DNA from: Phragmites australis
Taxonomy: Eukaryota > Streptophyta > Magnoliopsida > Poales > Poaceae
Assembly (NCBI RefSeq): GCF_958298935.1
Contig: NC_084928.1
Location: forward strand, 21,669,501-21,733,500
Direction: 5' to 3'
DNA length: 64,000 nucleotides
Part shown: positions 44,519 through 55,109 of the stretch, in pieces
Layout of the letters: every line of letters begins with the position of its first letter
How positions within the stretch are numbered: position 1 is the stretch's first letter
Program-made: the position numbers and the translations under genes
Notes under the pieces: generated by a model
Databases searched by the model: none
What the model saw: only the letters and a program-made list of their open reading frames with translations
Told to the model about the DNA's origin: nothing

Positions 44519-44531
44519 TGGTATCAGAGCC
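44519..44531 (+). promoter_or_regulatory. Primer binding site of the large-LTR Gypsy
   Basis: TGGTATCAGAGCC, four bases after the LTR end GACA, complementary to initiator tRNA-Met. Only about 260 bp of internal sequence follow before the junction near 44,789. Confidence 0.88.
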
Positions 44532-44789
44532 ATACTGATTGTAGGACCGCAAGCCTAGATAGAATGGTCATGCCATAAGGTCATAGTTACCATCCCGTGC
44601 TTTTCTGACCTCTCAGTTTCTCTCTCCCGATTTCTCTGATCAAGAAGAATGCACTTAAAGATCTCACTAGAAGCTTCTACCTCGTATGAAGTTGAAGATT
44701 CTTCGCTACAAGGAAGAATCGTCTACCATAACGCTGAAGACTTGAAGATCTTTTTTCCTCCGCGCTTATGTTAGTTTTAGTTCCTACCG

Positions 44790-45010
44790 TCGATCGCCAA
44801 GTTGCATCCACCTACACACCATGAGACAAGAAAACACATATCTCCAACTCCAATTCCAATTAGTCCATAATCAATATGCTCAAATAAAATTCCAAATCAA
44901 TTCAAAGCACATCAAAGCTCATGCAAAACCAAAGATCATCAAACCAAATAAATGACAATGTCAATCACTCATCACAAGTAAACCAAGGAACATTTCAACT
45001 TGGCTTCTCA
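44790..45010 (-). repeat. Outer 5' LTR fragment of the Copia A/B family
   Basis: On the minus strand it begins TGAGAAGCCAAGTTGAAATG at 45,010 and runs to GGATGCAACTTGGCGATCGA near 44,795. This matches the first ~210 bp of the LTR at 6,567 and 19,464. It is probably the missing start of the Copia B 5' LTR. It interrupts minus-strand Gypsy LTR sequence at CGACTTA. Confidence 0.85.
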
Positions 45011-45960
45011 TAAGTCGATATGGTGGAGTTTTGACATTGATAATAAAAAAGCTCCAACTAGAATAAATCCAGAACCCTTGCAACTACTGCACCACTAGTA
45101 TGTGGTTATCAACCATGCTGAATGTGGTTGACCTTGCCAAGAAGGCTTTCCCTGCAAGCTAATTGAGAACACAAGCAAGAGAATAAGATGCACTCTGAAA
45201 TACTATTGTGAATGGAGATGAAGTTCACAAGTTGGGGTTATTCAAACTGAACAAGCGGAGAAACTGCAATATGGCAGAATAATCTAAGAAAAACTGGAGT
45301 CTAAACTATGGCAACTACTGAATTAATATAAGGGAGACGTGAGGTAACTGATCAAGGGTTGTGCAACCGTGGGAAGGGGCATACACAACCAGGACTTGGA
45401 ACCCAACATGCTTACAAGGCCCGACATGGCACAAAATGGTGAAACATCACCTTATTTCATCGACTCATATTGATTCCTAAGGCATCTAATGGTGAGACCA
45501 TATCCATTGGAAAGAGTTGTCCATAAGCTTGCCAGGAAGTCCAAGGACACCTCAAATGGACTCCGTATGCAATTTTTTTTCCTATTTTATTGGTTTGGTG
45601 TCCACAGACAGGAACACCTCAATTGGACTCCGTATGCAAAATTTACACCTATTTTATTGGTGTGATGTCCATAGACCCCGAACCGAAATTGGAGTCCAAC
45701 TTGAGAACAACTTCGAGTCCAAGTAGACTTGGCCTTTGAGGGGTGACGTCCATGTGAGGTTGTGGTGCTTCTCCAATTTTCTAATCAATAAACCATCACA
45801 AGAATTTAGTAGTATCCCATCCTTTACCAAGAAGGTATGAATAGCGAGGAACAAGTTCACTTGATGGTTTAATTGTCTCGCACGTACTCTTGTAATTGGC
45901 CCTTGTATCTCTTAAGGATTATTATTAGTGTTGCACATATCCGAAGGTGTGATGTCCTCA
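45011..45960 (-). mobile_element. Gypsy remnant: polyprotein tail and LTR, minus strand
   Basis: The C-terminal tail (about 45,935-45,725) reads GPITRVRARQLNHQVNLFL, then KDGILLNSCDGLLIRKL. LTR sequence homologous to 39,416-40,005 follows to 45,011. Copia B's LTR start is inserted at the point equivalent to about 40,012. It is a related but diverged copy of the plus-strand remnant. Confidence 0.72.
45544..45676 (-). repeat. ~66-bp tandem duplication in the minus-strand Gypsy LTR
   Basis: Two units start AGGACACCTCAAATGGACTC (45,544) and AGGAACACCTCAATTGGACT (45,610). Both contain CTCCGTATGCAA and CCTATTTTATTGGT. The plus-strand homologue has one unit. Confidence 0.8.
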
Positions 45961-46809
45961 TCAGATACAATATTCAATAGTTGACCTAAGTAAATAAAAA
46001 AATTCAAACAATAAATATTGTAAGTTCCAAGATTGAAGATACAATGTTCCAACAACAAGGAGGGGAACTTTCCATGTAGAAGAATCAATTGTTCCATGGT
46101 TCCACCAACCAAAACAAAAAGTTCCACCAATAAAGATGGAAAATTTCAATAGTGAAGATATAAAGTTCAAACAATAATGATAAAAAAATAAATGTACAAG
46201 TATTAATTAGTTGAACATTACCAAATGTAAATAACATGAACAGAGAAGGAAATAAATCAAATGCTAAAAATGGATGAAGGAACGAAGGGGACAATATAAA
46301 TAACACAAAACACTAATAAAGCATATGAATATGAGACACATAAAATAATTACCAATTCCGTAGATTTAAGGACTTTATTTAATATTAGATTGGTAATTGC
46401 ATTTAATGTAGGAACTTAAAACCAAATTTAGAGCTGGGAATAATTTATAAAGTAAAAATAACCTATTTTAGCTCCCTAAAAATATTTGGAATTTTAGAAG
46501 TCCATTTGCTATTTTTCTGACTTTATGGTTTTCCTACTATTTTCAAAAAATAAAAAATAAAATATAAAGCAATAAAATTGGGTTGTGCACACCCACCTGG
46601 TTAGTGTGACCCAACCATTCCCTTTTCCCCTCCCAATAGGCCAGAAGGCTGCAAGCCTAGCCAACATCCACCATTGCCACATGGTTTGAGCATAGCCGTC
46701 TGAAACGGTAATTGCTGATCGTAATTTCTAACCTAAACAGAAAATTGACTAGCCAAAATTGTTTTGGTACCATTTTTGAGACATTTTACTGACATGTGAC
46801 GAGCATATA
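45961..46809. other. AT-rich sequence, unassigned
   Basis: No gene or clear repeat ends are seen. A recurring AAGTTCCA/AAAGTTCCACCAAT motif at about 46,020-46,150 suggests a decayed tandem repeat. The stretch is probably old transposon DNA. Confidence 0.4.
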
Positions 46810-48180
46810 TAATTAATATAATTTATTCCTCATATTATATATATGTATAAAGTATAAGAGGATCGAATACATCTTATTCAATATGGGATTAGTCATGGCC
46901 GCCACAGAGTAAGATATGGCAAGGATATACTTGAAATTACTCATCCCAGATATGGCAGATATCCCTTATTTTAGAAGGAATCCTAGATCTACATGAGTCT
47001 TACAATCGGAGTAGGACTCAAACAAGATATATGACTAGGATCATGCCCTAAATTCCCCCAAGTATATAAGGTGGGAAGAGGGGTACGTCCAAGGCATCCC
47101 AACGCAAACAAGCATTAGACAATTACAACCACAATCACAAAACCACACCTTCAGATCTCTGGAGTTGTTGAACCCTCCAAGACTAGTCGATTAGAAGACC
47201 AACACCTATCAAAGATCCATGACAGAAGCAATCCCCTAGTCTATTAGATCTTAAGACTTAGACACACAAAAATCCGTCTAGTTCTTAGGATTAGACTCAT
47301 CGACATCCATAATGTACTCGATAATCTAAAGAATAATCAAGGCAAGACTGGGCATAGGGCTATTACCCAACTTCGTGGCTTGAACCTGCATAACATTGTG
47401 TCTCTGTTTGCGGTATACTTCGTTGACTTCGCAGGTATCCCTACTTGCAATACTGCAATAATATATGACTGAGTATGAAATCCTCAATAGCTGGCACCCA
47501 CCATGGGGATACAGGCAAAGAAGTCGATATCTAAAGTTATCGTGTGACCTGGTATGACATATTTTGATATCAAGTGTTTCGACGACTTTGGCCTAGACAT
47601 CTATGCTCGACTGGAAGAATTACCGAAGATTAGTTGATCTTTGAAGGGAATAAAGGGCCAATCGACTTTCGAGTCGGTAGGCCAAGGTAGTCTTTCAATA
47701 GAACGCATCGGGAGCTTGGATCACCTGACCTCCCCATCAATCCCTGCTACTAGTAACATGAGTTACCAAGGACCAACGAGAACATCCCAGAAGATGAGCC
47801 TCAGTTTACTAAATTCGATGCGTCCTCCTCAGATTCATTCGATGATGAGGAAGGGTATCATCAGGATATCAAGGATACATAGACGATCCCAATAATTCCT
47901 CAAATACTGGTAGGGCCAAGAAGCATGGCCCGTGTTAGGGGAAATGGCCAGGGAGTCAGTCCAACTTATACTCTTGAAGCTTCCGAAGGTATCAAGACTC
48001 CATTGCCCCCCCCCCCCCAAAACCTTTTTGAAGCATTCATTGGTGCCAAATATATGTCCCAAACAACACAACTACTATAACACACCAAGGTCCTCCTTAA
48101 TTCCAATCATCCGGGAGGATTGGCAGATTCAGCCAATGCTCAATGGCTACAGGAGATGACTGGATGGATCTATAGAGCTC
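46810..48180 (+). mobile_element. Gypsy fragment: LTR, PBS and leader
   Basis: An LTR-like block with TATA box TATATAAG (47,063-47,070) is followed by TGGCACCCACCATGGGG (47,492-47,508), which resembles the TGGCGCCCACCGTGGGG-type PBS of many grass Gypsy elements. The leader or gag start follows (open frame 47,641-47,895, no recognised domain), then an abrupt change to Copia sequence near 48,180. The left LTR end is not defined. A run of about 10 C at 48,006-48,018 is present. Confidence 0.6.
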
Positions 48181-48184
48181 AATA

Positions 48185-49530
48185 AGTAGCCAAAGAATTT
48201 TCTCATGAATCACTATAACCTTTCAGTACTGATGGGTACCCAATATAATGAAGTTTAAAATTCATAGTACGTAGCAGGTAGCTCATGACTCATTCAATCA
48301 CACAACAATGATCATCATCCAGGTTAGAGGTAAACAAGCTCAATTTGCTCACAACAAACGAGATATTAGGCCTTGTAGCACTAGCTAGGTACATTAGTGA
48401 TCCAATTATCTGGGAGTATCTCAATTGATCACTAGCAATACTTTTATTCTATCAAAGTATTAACCTCAGATCATAAGGTGTTGGAGCAATCTTGCTGTCC
48501 ATGTACCCAAAACGGCTCAAGATCTTTTCGACATAATGGGATTGTGAAAGTTTAATCCCATTCTAACTTTTGATCAAATTGATGTTTATGATCACATTAC
48601 CCTCTCCCAAATCTTTCATATCAAAATTTTTAGAAAAAATATGATTTAACCTCATCAATCACATCAAGATTTGTCCTAAAATCAGTATGTCATCAACATA
48701 CAAGCACAAAATAACTCCCTCACCCCCACCATGGTGATAATACACACATATATCACTTCATTCACTACAAAGCCCAAAGATGTTAAAGTTCTATTGAATT
48801 TTTCATGTCATTGCTTAGGAGCTTGTTTAAGACCACACAAAGATTTCAATAGCTTACATACCTTATCCTCCCAACCTTCTACTACAAACCCATCAGGCTG
48901 GTCCATATAAATTTCCTCATGCCGCTCTCAATTAAGGAAAGTGGAACTCTTATCATGGCCATTCTACCAATAGGTGAATAAGTGTCAAAGAAATATTCAC
49001 CTTCTTTTTTGGTATAACCCTTAGCCACAAGCTGAGCCCTATACTTTTTATAGTATCATCAGACCTAAGCTTCTTTTTGAATAACCACTTGCAACCCATA
49101 GATTTGTAACCATAAGGTCAATCTGTGACTTCCCAAGTCCCATTGGCAAGAATGAAATCCATCTCGCTATGAACTGCCTCCTTCCAGTAGTCTACATCTG
49201 GAGATGCATATGCTTCTGAAATAGACTTGGGAGTGTCATCTACATGGTAAACATTGAAATCATCACCAAAGGATTTTATTGTCCTTTGTCTTCTACTCCT
49301 CCTTGAAGCCTCACTGTCATCCTCCTTAGGAACTAGCTCATGTGTTTGTTCAGAATACTCGAGTAGTGTGGTAGGTTCTGGAATTATCTCAGATGTTTGA
49401 CTAGAAGTGTTTATGTATATCCTTCATAGGAAAAATATTCTCAAAGAAAGTAGCATCTCTAGACTCCATAATTGTATCAACAGGTACCTCAAATTTAACT
49501 ACTAAAAACCTATATGCAATGCTACGGTGA
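48185..49530 (-). pseudogene. Copia C integrase C-terminus, RT and RNase H remnants
   Basis: From 49,530 leftwards: HSIAYRFLVV and DTIMESRDATFFENIFPM (integrase C-terminal), then the RT with YWKEAVHSEMDFILANGTWE (about 49,190), KVCKLLKSLCGLKQAPKQ (about 48,830) and YVDDILILG (YVDD codons 48,700-48,689). RNase H-like fragments reach about 48,190. Stops and frameshifts are frequent. The family differs from Copia A/B. Confidence 0.85.
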
Positions 49531-51082
49531 GTGTCGGAGGATTAACTCATGTCGCAGGGATCCCGAGAGACCCCTTTTTAGAGATTCGGCCGGGGGGATG
49601 ATCCTGAATAAGTTCGTTGGAGAAATAAATGGAGGTGGAAGTAAATGCAACGGCCGGTGGGGGGGGGGGGATGATCGACCTAGTGCAAAGGAAAGTAAAT
49701 GCACCGGAGTTTAGACAGGTTCGGGCCGCACAGGGGCGTAATACCCTACTCCAGTATGGATGCAATAACTGTCCTGAGGGAGACCCCTCAAGGATGTAGC
49801 TGGTTACAAGAATATTGTGTGTAAGTAAGAGCTTGAGGCTCCTTGTTCTTGGGCAGGGACTACGGTTTTATTCTTGGTGCTTCTGTGCTCGATGCTTACG
49901 GTCTCTTCTTCATTGGTCGCGGCACGGTTGACTGCTTGGGCTTTGATTGATTGATTGCCTGTTCTCTTCTGTGTGCCGACTCTTTTATGCACTCGCCGGC
50001 TGTGACATGCCCTGAACGGGAAGGAGGGGGCACAAGTTCCAAGACACCATGACTGGGAAAGGCGTCATCATTTCCTCTGAGCGAAGTGACCGGGGAGGTG
50101 GAAAACATGGCGCACACCCGGTCACTTGTCACCATAAACGCCCTGGCAACGGGCGCCGTTGAGGGGGCCCACCGGGCAGCCACAGAACTACCCGGCATGT
50201 CCGCCCTGTCTTGTTCCTCTGCCACGGCAGGGCGGCAGGCGGAATGCCTTGATCCTGACGATGTTATCCCGAGACACACCAGATGATACGGGACGGGACC
50301 CGTGCAATTAATAGCCCCATGCCTCTCTGCCAAAACGTGGCAGGAACTGACACTGCTGCGGGAACAGTTGGGAATGTGAGGCCGCGCACGCTCATTAAAT
50401 GTGGCCTCAGGCATCCGACTGATTGACACCTCATTGGCGGGCCCCTCGGGGGCCTTTCCGGGTCGTCGGGGCACCGAGCGCTCGGGGGTATTGTTCACCT
50501 CCCCGAGCACTCTCTCCCGAGAATGCTTATCCTTGCCCTCGGGGCACCGGGTGCTCGGGGGCACTGGTTACCTCCCCGAGGACTCCCTCCCGAGCACTCG
50601 CGCACGAACCTTCGGGGAACCGAGTGCTCGGGGGTTGCCACGAGCAACCCCGGGCACCCTCTCCCGAGCACTTTTGCACAGACCTTTCGGGGAACCGAGA
50701 GCCCGGGGGCTGTCACGCGCAGCCCCGAGCACTCTCTCCCGAGCATTCTCACACTGGCCCTCGGGGAACCGTGCGCTCGGGGACTGCTGCGCGCATTCTC
50801 TGAGCACTCTCTCCCGGAACTTAGCTCATCTGATCGTCGGGGGACTAGGGTGCTCGGGGGTGACCGGGTACCTCCCCGAGCACTTTCTTCCTGGTACTTA
50901 GACTTTGCGGGTCATCGGGGAACTGGGGTGCTCGGGGACCAGGGACTGTGGCTCCGAGCACCTTCTCCCGGAACTTAGACTTTCCTCACCTCGCAGGAAG
51001 GACCTCGCGGGGTGGTGACACGTGGCGGATGGCTGGCCTGGCCTCGAGACTCAGGGACCCCCGGTTCCTGATACACCGACAG
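49531..51082 (-). repeat. 3' LTR of the Tat element (full, ~1.55 kb)
   Basis: On the minus strand it starts TGTCGGTGTATCAGGAACCG (51,082) and ends GTTAATCCTCCGACA (49,531). Its first ~1,070 bp match the 5' LTR copy at 57,832-58,904 closely. U3 carries a GC-rich hairpin repeat array; the 3' part is less GC-rich. A ~10-G run at 49,659-49,669 is present. Confidence 0.9.
50440..50990. repeat. Array of ~75-bp hairpin units in Tat 3' LTR
   Basis: About seven units spaced 72-78 bp each contain a GTGCTCGGGG...CCCCGAGCAC-type inverted repeat followed by a CTCTCCCGAGCA/CTCTCCCGGAAC spacer. Unit ends fall near 50,515, 50,588, 50,665, 50,737, 50,811, 50,888 and 50,966. The clearest palindrome is at about 50,622-50,657. 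The same array is in the 5' LTR. Confidence 0.88.
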
Positions 51083-51575
51083 CAGCCCCCGTCGGAGACT
51101 GCAGATGGGCCCTTCGTCGTGAACGAGGCCGAGGCTGGCGTGGACGCCACATGGCAAGCTTTCAAGAGGTGGCCCTTTAGATTCGGGCCTCTGGTACGGC
51201 CCAACGGGGAGACAAGTGGACGCGTGTGCACACAACTCTTGAAGGGCATGAGAACGGTACGGGCGGCACGCGTGGCTGTCGTGCAGATCGAGGAAAATAC
51301 GCCCGGCAGCCGCTGACGCCACACGACCAGCGGGAGATCCGCCCGGCAGTTGCGTCGACCGAGGAAACCGTCCCGCCGAGCGCACCGTTGGCAGGAGACG
51401 TTTGAATTCTCTGAGATATAAAAGGGGGAGGGGATCGATCCGCCCCCCTCTTTACGCTATCTTGCGATCTTGCTCTCGTTTCCTTCGTGCTCCGGAGCCC
51501 TTAGAACCCCTTTAGGCGATCGGAGCGCTTCTCCTCCTTCCTCTCCACCACCAGGCAACCTCCCCTCCCGACGAG
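51083..51575 (+). promoter_or_regulatory. Promoter region of the Tat antisense gene, with TATA box
   Basis: This non-LTR segment lies between the 3' LTR and the antisense start codon. GAGATATAAAAGGGGGAGGG places a TATA box at about 51,416-51,424, some 155 bp upstream of the ATG at 51,576. A C/T-rich stretch follows. The gene thus seems to have its own promoter rather than depending on the LTR. Confidence 0.65.
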
Positions 51576-52986
51576 ATGCCGAGAGCCGGAGGAAGCCGTC
51601 GTGACAGGACTCCGGACAGCGTGCTGCCGAAGTCTCGCTTGAAGAATGAGGAGGCGGCGGATAAAGTCAGGAAGCTGCTGGTTCCCGAGGGCCAGCAGGG
51701 AGCCTCAGTGGTGATGCCGGTGAACTTCCCGCCGACGACGACCATTCCCGGGCGCATCGTCTTGTTCACATCTTTCGTGGCAGCGGGACTGGTGCCGCCG
51801 TTCTCAGCGTTCTTCCTCCAAGTCCTCGACACCTACGGCATCCAGTTGGTGCACCTGAGCCCCAACTCCGTCGTAGTGCTGGCGGTGTTCACGCATCTGT
51901 GCGAGATGTTCGTGGGAGTGGCGCCTTCGGTGACGCTTCTTCGATATTTCTTCATCCTGCGATCGGCCGGGAAGAAGAGGGGGTACTCCACGGCGGACGT
52001 CGTGGGGTGTTGCAATCTTCGGCTGCGAGACGGCCTGGGGGAGCAGTACATCCCCCAGGTGCTGCGTAGCAAATGGGAGGAGTGGCGGCGGGACTGGTTC
52101 TTCGTCGACGTCGACCACCATGATCGTCTCGCCCTACCGGAAGTGGCGGCGGAGCCCCAGAAGTCGACGTGGGAGGCGCCGCCGCCGGAGGACGCGAGGT
52201 TGGAGCCGGTGTTCGAGCGCATGAGATTCCTGCGCGACGCCGAGCTGACCTCGGTAATGGTGGTGGCGGACTTCTTGCGCCGCCGCCTGGCGCCCCTGCG
52301 GGAGCGGGCCCTGCCGTACTGGCTCTACACCGGGCCCGAAGACATCACCCGGACCCAAATCGGCGCAACCTGGGACCTGGGCCCAGCGGAGCTGAGGGGC
52401 ATGACCCGAGTGGTGACCGGCGTGGAGGACACGAGCCGGGCGGAGCTCCCGTGGCCGGAAATGGCGCTCTGCGCTAACCCCGAGCGCGCAACGATCCTGG
52501 CGAAGCTGCTGGAGTTCGACGCCCAGGGGCTCGTTGACCGGCCGAGGAGCCGGAGCCCCGAGGCCCCCGAGCTCCCTGGGTTGGATGAGGTGGCCAGCGA
52601 GGGGGCCGCGAGCAGCCCAGTGGCCCGGGCGCCGCGTGCAGTGAGCCGTAGGCCAGCAGTGGAGCCGCTGTGGGCAGCAGCCGCCGCACCAGAGAAGAGG
52701 GCACCGCCGACAGCGCAGTGGTGGCGGCGCCGGGAGACCGGGGGAAGCGCCCCTGGGTCTACATCCCCGCACTGGAGTCCCCACTGCCGCCATCGGCAGC
52801 GGCGGCGTTCCTGGTCTTGGAGCCACGCCTCGTAAGGATGGGGCCTGACCCGGCGCCCGGAGACCGCGCGGTGGCCCCGCCGAGCCCCCGGCGGAAGAGG
52901 AGATGGGAGGATTCCGGGCGGGCGCTGCCGGGCCCAGAGTTCAGGCTCCCAACGGCCAAATGGCAGTACCAGGGGACTACGACCGC
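51576..52986 (+). CDS. Tat antisense gene exon 1: gypsy-type transposon domain protein
   Basis: Exon 1 of an accessory gene carried antisense by the Tat element; function unknown. Context AGATGCC at the ATG. Residues ~55-175 (RIVLFTSFVAAGLVPPFSAF, GIQLVHLSPNSVVVLAVFTH, FFILRSAGKKRGYSTADVVG) match what I know as the 'putative gypsy type transposon' domain (Pfam PF04195), common in grass genomes. Residues ~200-330 are Arg/Glu-rich and the tail Pro/Ala-rich. The initial frame stays open to 52,835, but the conserved continuation (KRPWVYIPALESPL, GPEFRLPTAKWQYQG) is in a second frame (52,670-52,990). A frameshift must therefore lie at about 52,600-52,735, and the product may be truncated. It ends at a GTAAGT donor. 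Confidence 0.82.
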
Positions 52987-53060
52987 GTAAGTTTCATTCT
53001 TTCTTGGGTGCTCTCCGCCCGAACTAAGCTTCGGTTTTGACCTTCGTCTGTCTCCTGCAG
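52987..53060 (+). other. Intron of the Tat antisense gene (74 bp, GT-AG)
   Basis: GTAAGTTTCATT donor and TCTGTCTCCTGCAG acceptor with a pyrimidine-rich tail. Removing 52,987-53,060 joins the 52,670 frame (two leftover bases, GC) to G at 53,061, forming an Ala codon. This leads in phase into the long frame containing the ATG at 53,158. The exact phase match supports a real intron. Confidence 0.8.
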
Positions 53061-54690
53061 GCCATCCACGAGCGCCGTCGAGGCTGAAGGAGCGCTAGCG
53101 CTGGCACCAGCACCCGAGCCAAGCCGGCCGGCAGAGCCGAGTCAGGCAGACGCAGCGATGTCGGCGGGGCCAGTGGACGCGGCGGCCGAGGCGAGGACGG
53201 TGGAAGCGACGGCCGAGGCTGGGACGCAGCCGTCGCCCGAACCCTTGGCGCCGGTGGAACCTACCCCGGGCGTGCAGAGCCCGAGGCGGATGATGGCGGA
53301 AGCAGTGGTCTTGACGGGGCCAGCGGACGCGGCGGTCGAGGCGGGGACGCGGTCGTCGCCCGAGCGCCCGGCGCTGGTCGAACCTACCCTGGGCGTGCCG
53401 AGCCCGGGGCGGATGATGGTGTTGCAACCCTCGGGGATCCCGAACCCCCCGGAGGTGGGTCGCGGGGAAGCCAGCGCTCCACTGGCACCCGGCCGGCCTG
53501 CTGACCCCTTCCTGGCCGCGATCGATGGCGTCCAGGTGGCGGTCGAGCGGCTGCGCGCGGCGGTGGACGTGAAGGAGGGGCAGCTTGAAGCAAAGCACGC
53601 TAGGCTAGACTCGGAGAGGGCGCAGCTCGCGGCCGCCCGGCGCGCCTTCGAGTCCCGCCTCACCGCGCAGCGTGCTGCCAACGAGGAGGAACGAAGCACC
53701 ATGGAAGAGGCCAGCGAGGCGGCCGCACGGGAGCAGAAGCTTTTGGAAGATACCCGCGCGGAGATCGCGCGGGAGCGGGAGGTTTTGGGGAGCGCCCGCG
53801 CAGAAGCTGCGCGGGAGCGAGAAGACGCCGCCCGCCTGGCTGAGGCATCACGGCAGCAGGCTGCCGAGGCCCTTGCCAGGGAGAGGCGGGCACAGGAGCG
53901 GGAGGATGCAGTCGCGAGCCGCGAGTGGGCGGGGGAGGCCCACGAAGCTGACCTGACCCTTCGGGAGTTCGACGCCAAAAACAAGGCGGCGAACCTGGGC
54001 ACCCGGGAGGACTTGCTGTCCCGCCGGGAGGGGGAGGCTACCGAGGCGGCGGCAGCTGTCGCTGCCAGGGAGGAGGAGAACGCTAAGCACGAGGCAGAGC
54101 TGACCGCCCACGAGCGGGCTCTGTCCGAACTGGTGGCACAGGCAAAGCAAGCCGCCAGCCTCGCACTCGGCGCCGGCGCTTCTGGTGCGGTCGGGGGCCA
54201 GAGTCTTAAGGAGCAGCTACGGGCCGCAAAGGAGAAGCTCGAGGCTGTCTTTGTCTCGTGGGTCAACCTGCAGCAAATGTTGGAGGACGTACTCCAGCGG
54301 ATGCGGCGGGCCGTGGAGAGGGCCGGCCTTGGGCGACTCGTCACAGACGAGAAGAGCGATGCCCCCGGACGACACGTCGTGGGACTTCAGCAAGTCTACG
54401 AGCTTCTCGAGGCGCTGCCCTGGGCCATCCAAGAACTTGCCGCCCGGGAAGGACGCGGCTTGGCCCAAGCGGTGGCCGAGCACGTCCTGGCCTGCTACCG
54501 GAGTAGAGACTCGAACTTCCCGCTGGAACCATCGTGGGAAGGAGTAGTCGAAGCCGAGGGAGAGGCCGCCCGGGAAGCGGTTCGGAGCACCGCTGCTGAG
54601 GTGGCGGCCGGCTTCAGGCGGGAAGTGCCACCGCCGCCAGCCCCCGGGGATGGCCAAGACGACTCCGACGCCAACTCTGCCTCCGATTAG
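53061..54690 (+). CDS. Tat antisense gene exon 2: long coiled-coil protein segment
   Basis: The frame is open from the acceptor to the TAG at 54,688-54,690, about 542 codons. An N-terminal Pro/Ala/Glu-rich part has two degenerate repeats (VLTGPADAAVEAGTR/ SAGPVDAAAEARTV). A long Glu/Ala/Arg-rich coiled coil follows (about residues 155-390 of the exon), with heptad-like AREREVLGSARAEAARERED. The C-terminal region carries HVVGLQQVYELLEALPWAIQ and LAQAVAEHVLACYRSRD, then an acidic end. GC content is high. Similar coiled-coil tails accompany the gypsy-type transposon domain in grass genomes. The minus-strand open frame over it is a shadow. Confidence 0.8.
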
Positions 54691-55109
54691 GCTTTTGTAG
54701 TAGTTTCTTCTTCATTTATTTTTGTCTTGATGTAAATACGGGAGTGATCCCTTAGAAATGCTTGTATTCCCCTTGTGAATATAATGGAAGCTTTTCTTTG
54801 GGCTCGCAACTCCGATATCCTCGAGTACTTAGTGCCTTTTCTGATGTTTTGCCTTGATGTCCCAGGAAGTACTTAGTCGGTCTGACCCCGACCTTTCCGT
54901 CCCCGAGAATGAAGTCGTCCCGATCATCTTTCTCAGCGTGTTCAGCCCCCGAGCCCTCGCGAGTCCGCATTGGCTAAGTCAAAAGACAAAGATATGAACT
55001 TCTTTGCTCGGGAGATAGGTCGATCCAGCGCGGAGCACGCCATGACCGGTGAACACTTTTTCACCTTGCGACCACTCAGTCAGCAGATCGGGGACACGCG
55101 CGGGCGGAA

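Noticed and set aside
49896..50564. 222-codon minus-strand open frame, partly repeated in 57,446-58,255
   Set aside because: It lies in the LTR; the shared N-terminal part of the 57,446-58,255 frame is LTR sequence fused by deletion to integrase. Only the integrase part is real.
50401..50978. Overlapping open frames of 120-166 codons over the Tat LTR (also at 58,243-58,799 and on the minus strand)
   Set aside because: They follow the GC-rich hairpin repeats of the LTR, occur in several frames and both strands, and have repeat-derived composition; not genes.
50440..50990. CRISPR-like regular array
   Set aside because: Units are tandem repeats whose 'spacers' are themselves repeated, in a plant LTR; not a CRISPR array.
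52134..52826. 230-codon minus-strand open frame
   Set aside because: Antisense shadow of exon 1 of the accessory gene; Pro/Gly/Arg-rich without a recognisable motif.
53142..54344. 400-codon open frame on the minus strand
   Set aside because: It lies exactly antisense to the coiled-coil exon 53,061-54,690, is Ser/Ala/Arg-rich low-complexity, and has no domain; it is a shadow of a GC-rich coding sequence.
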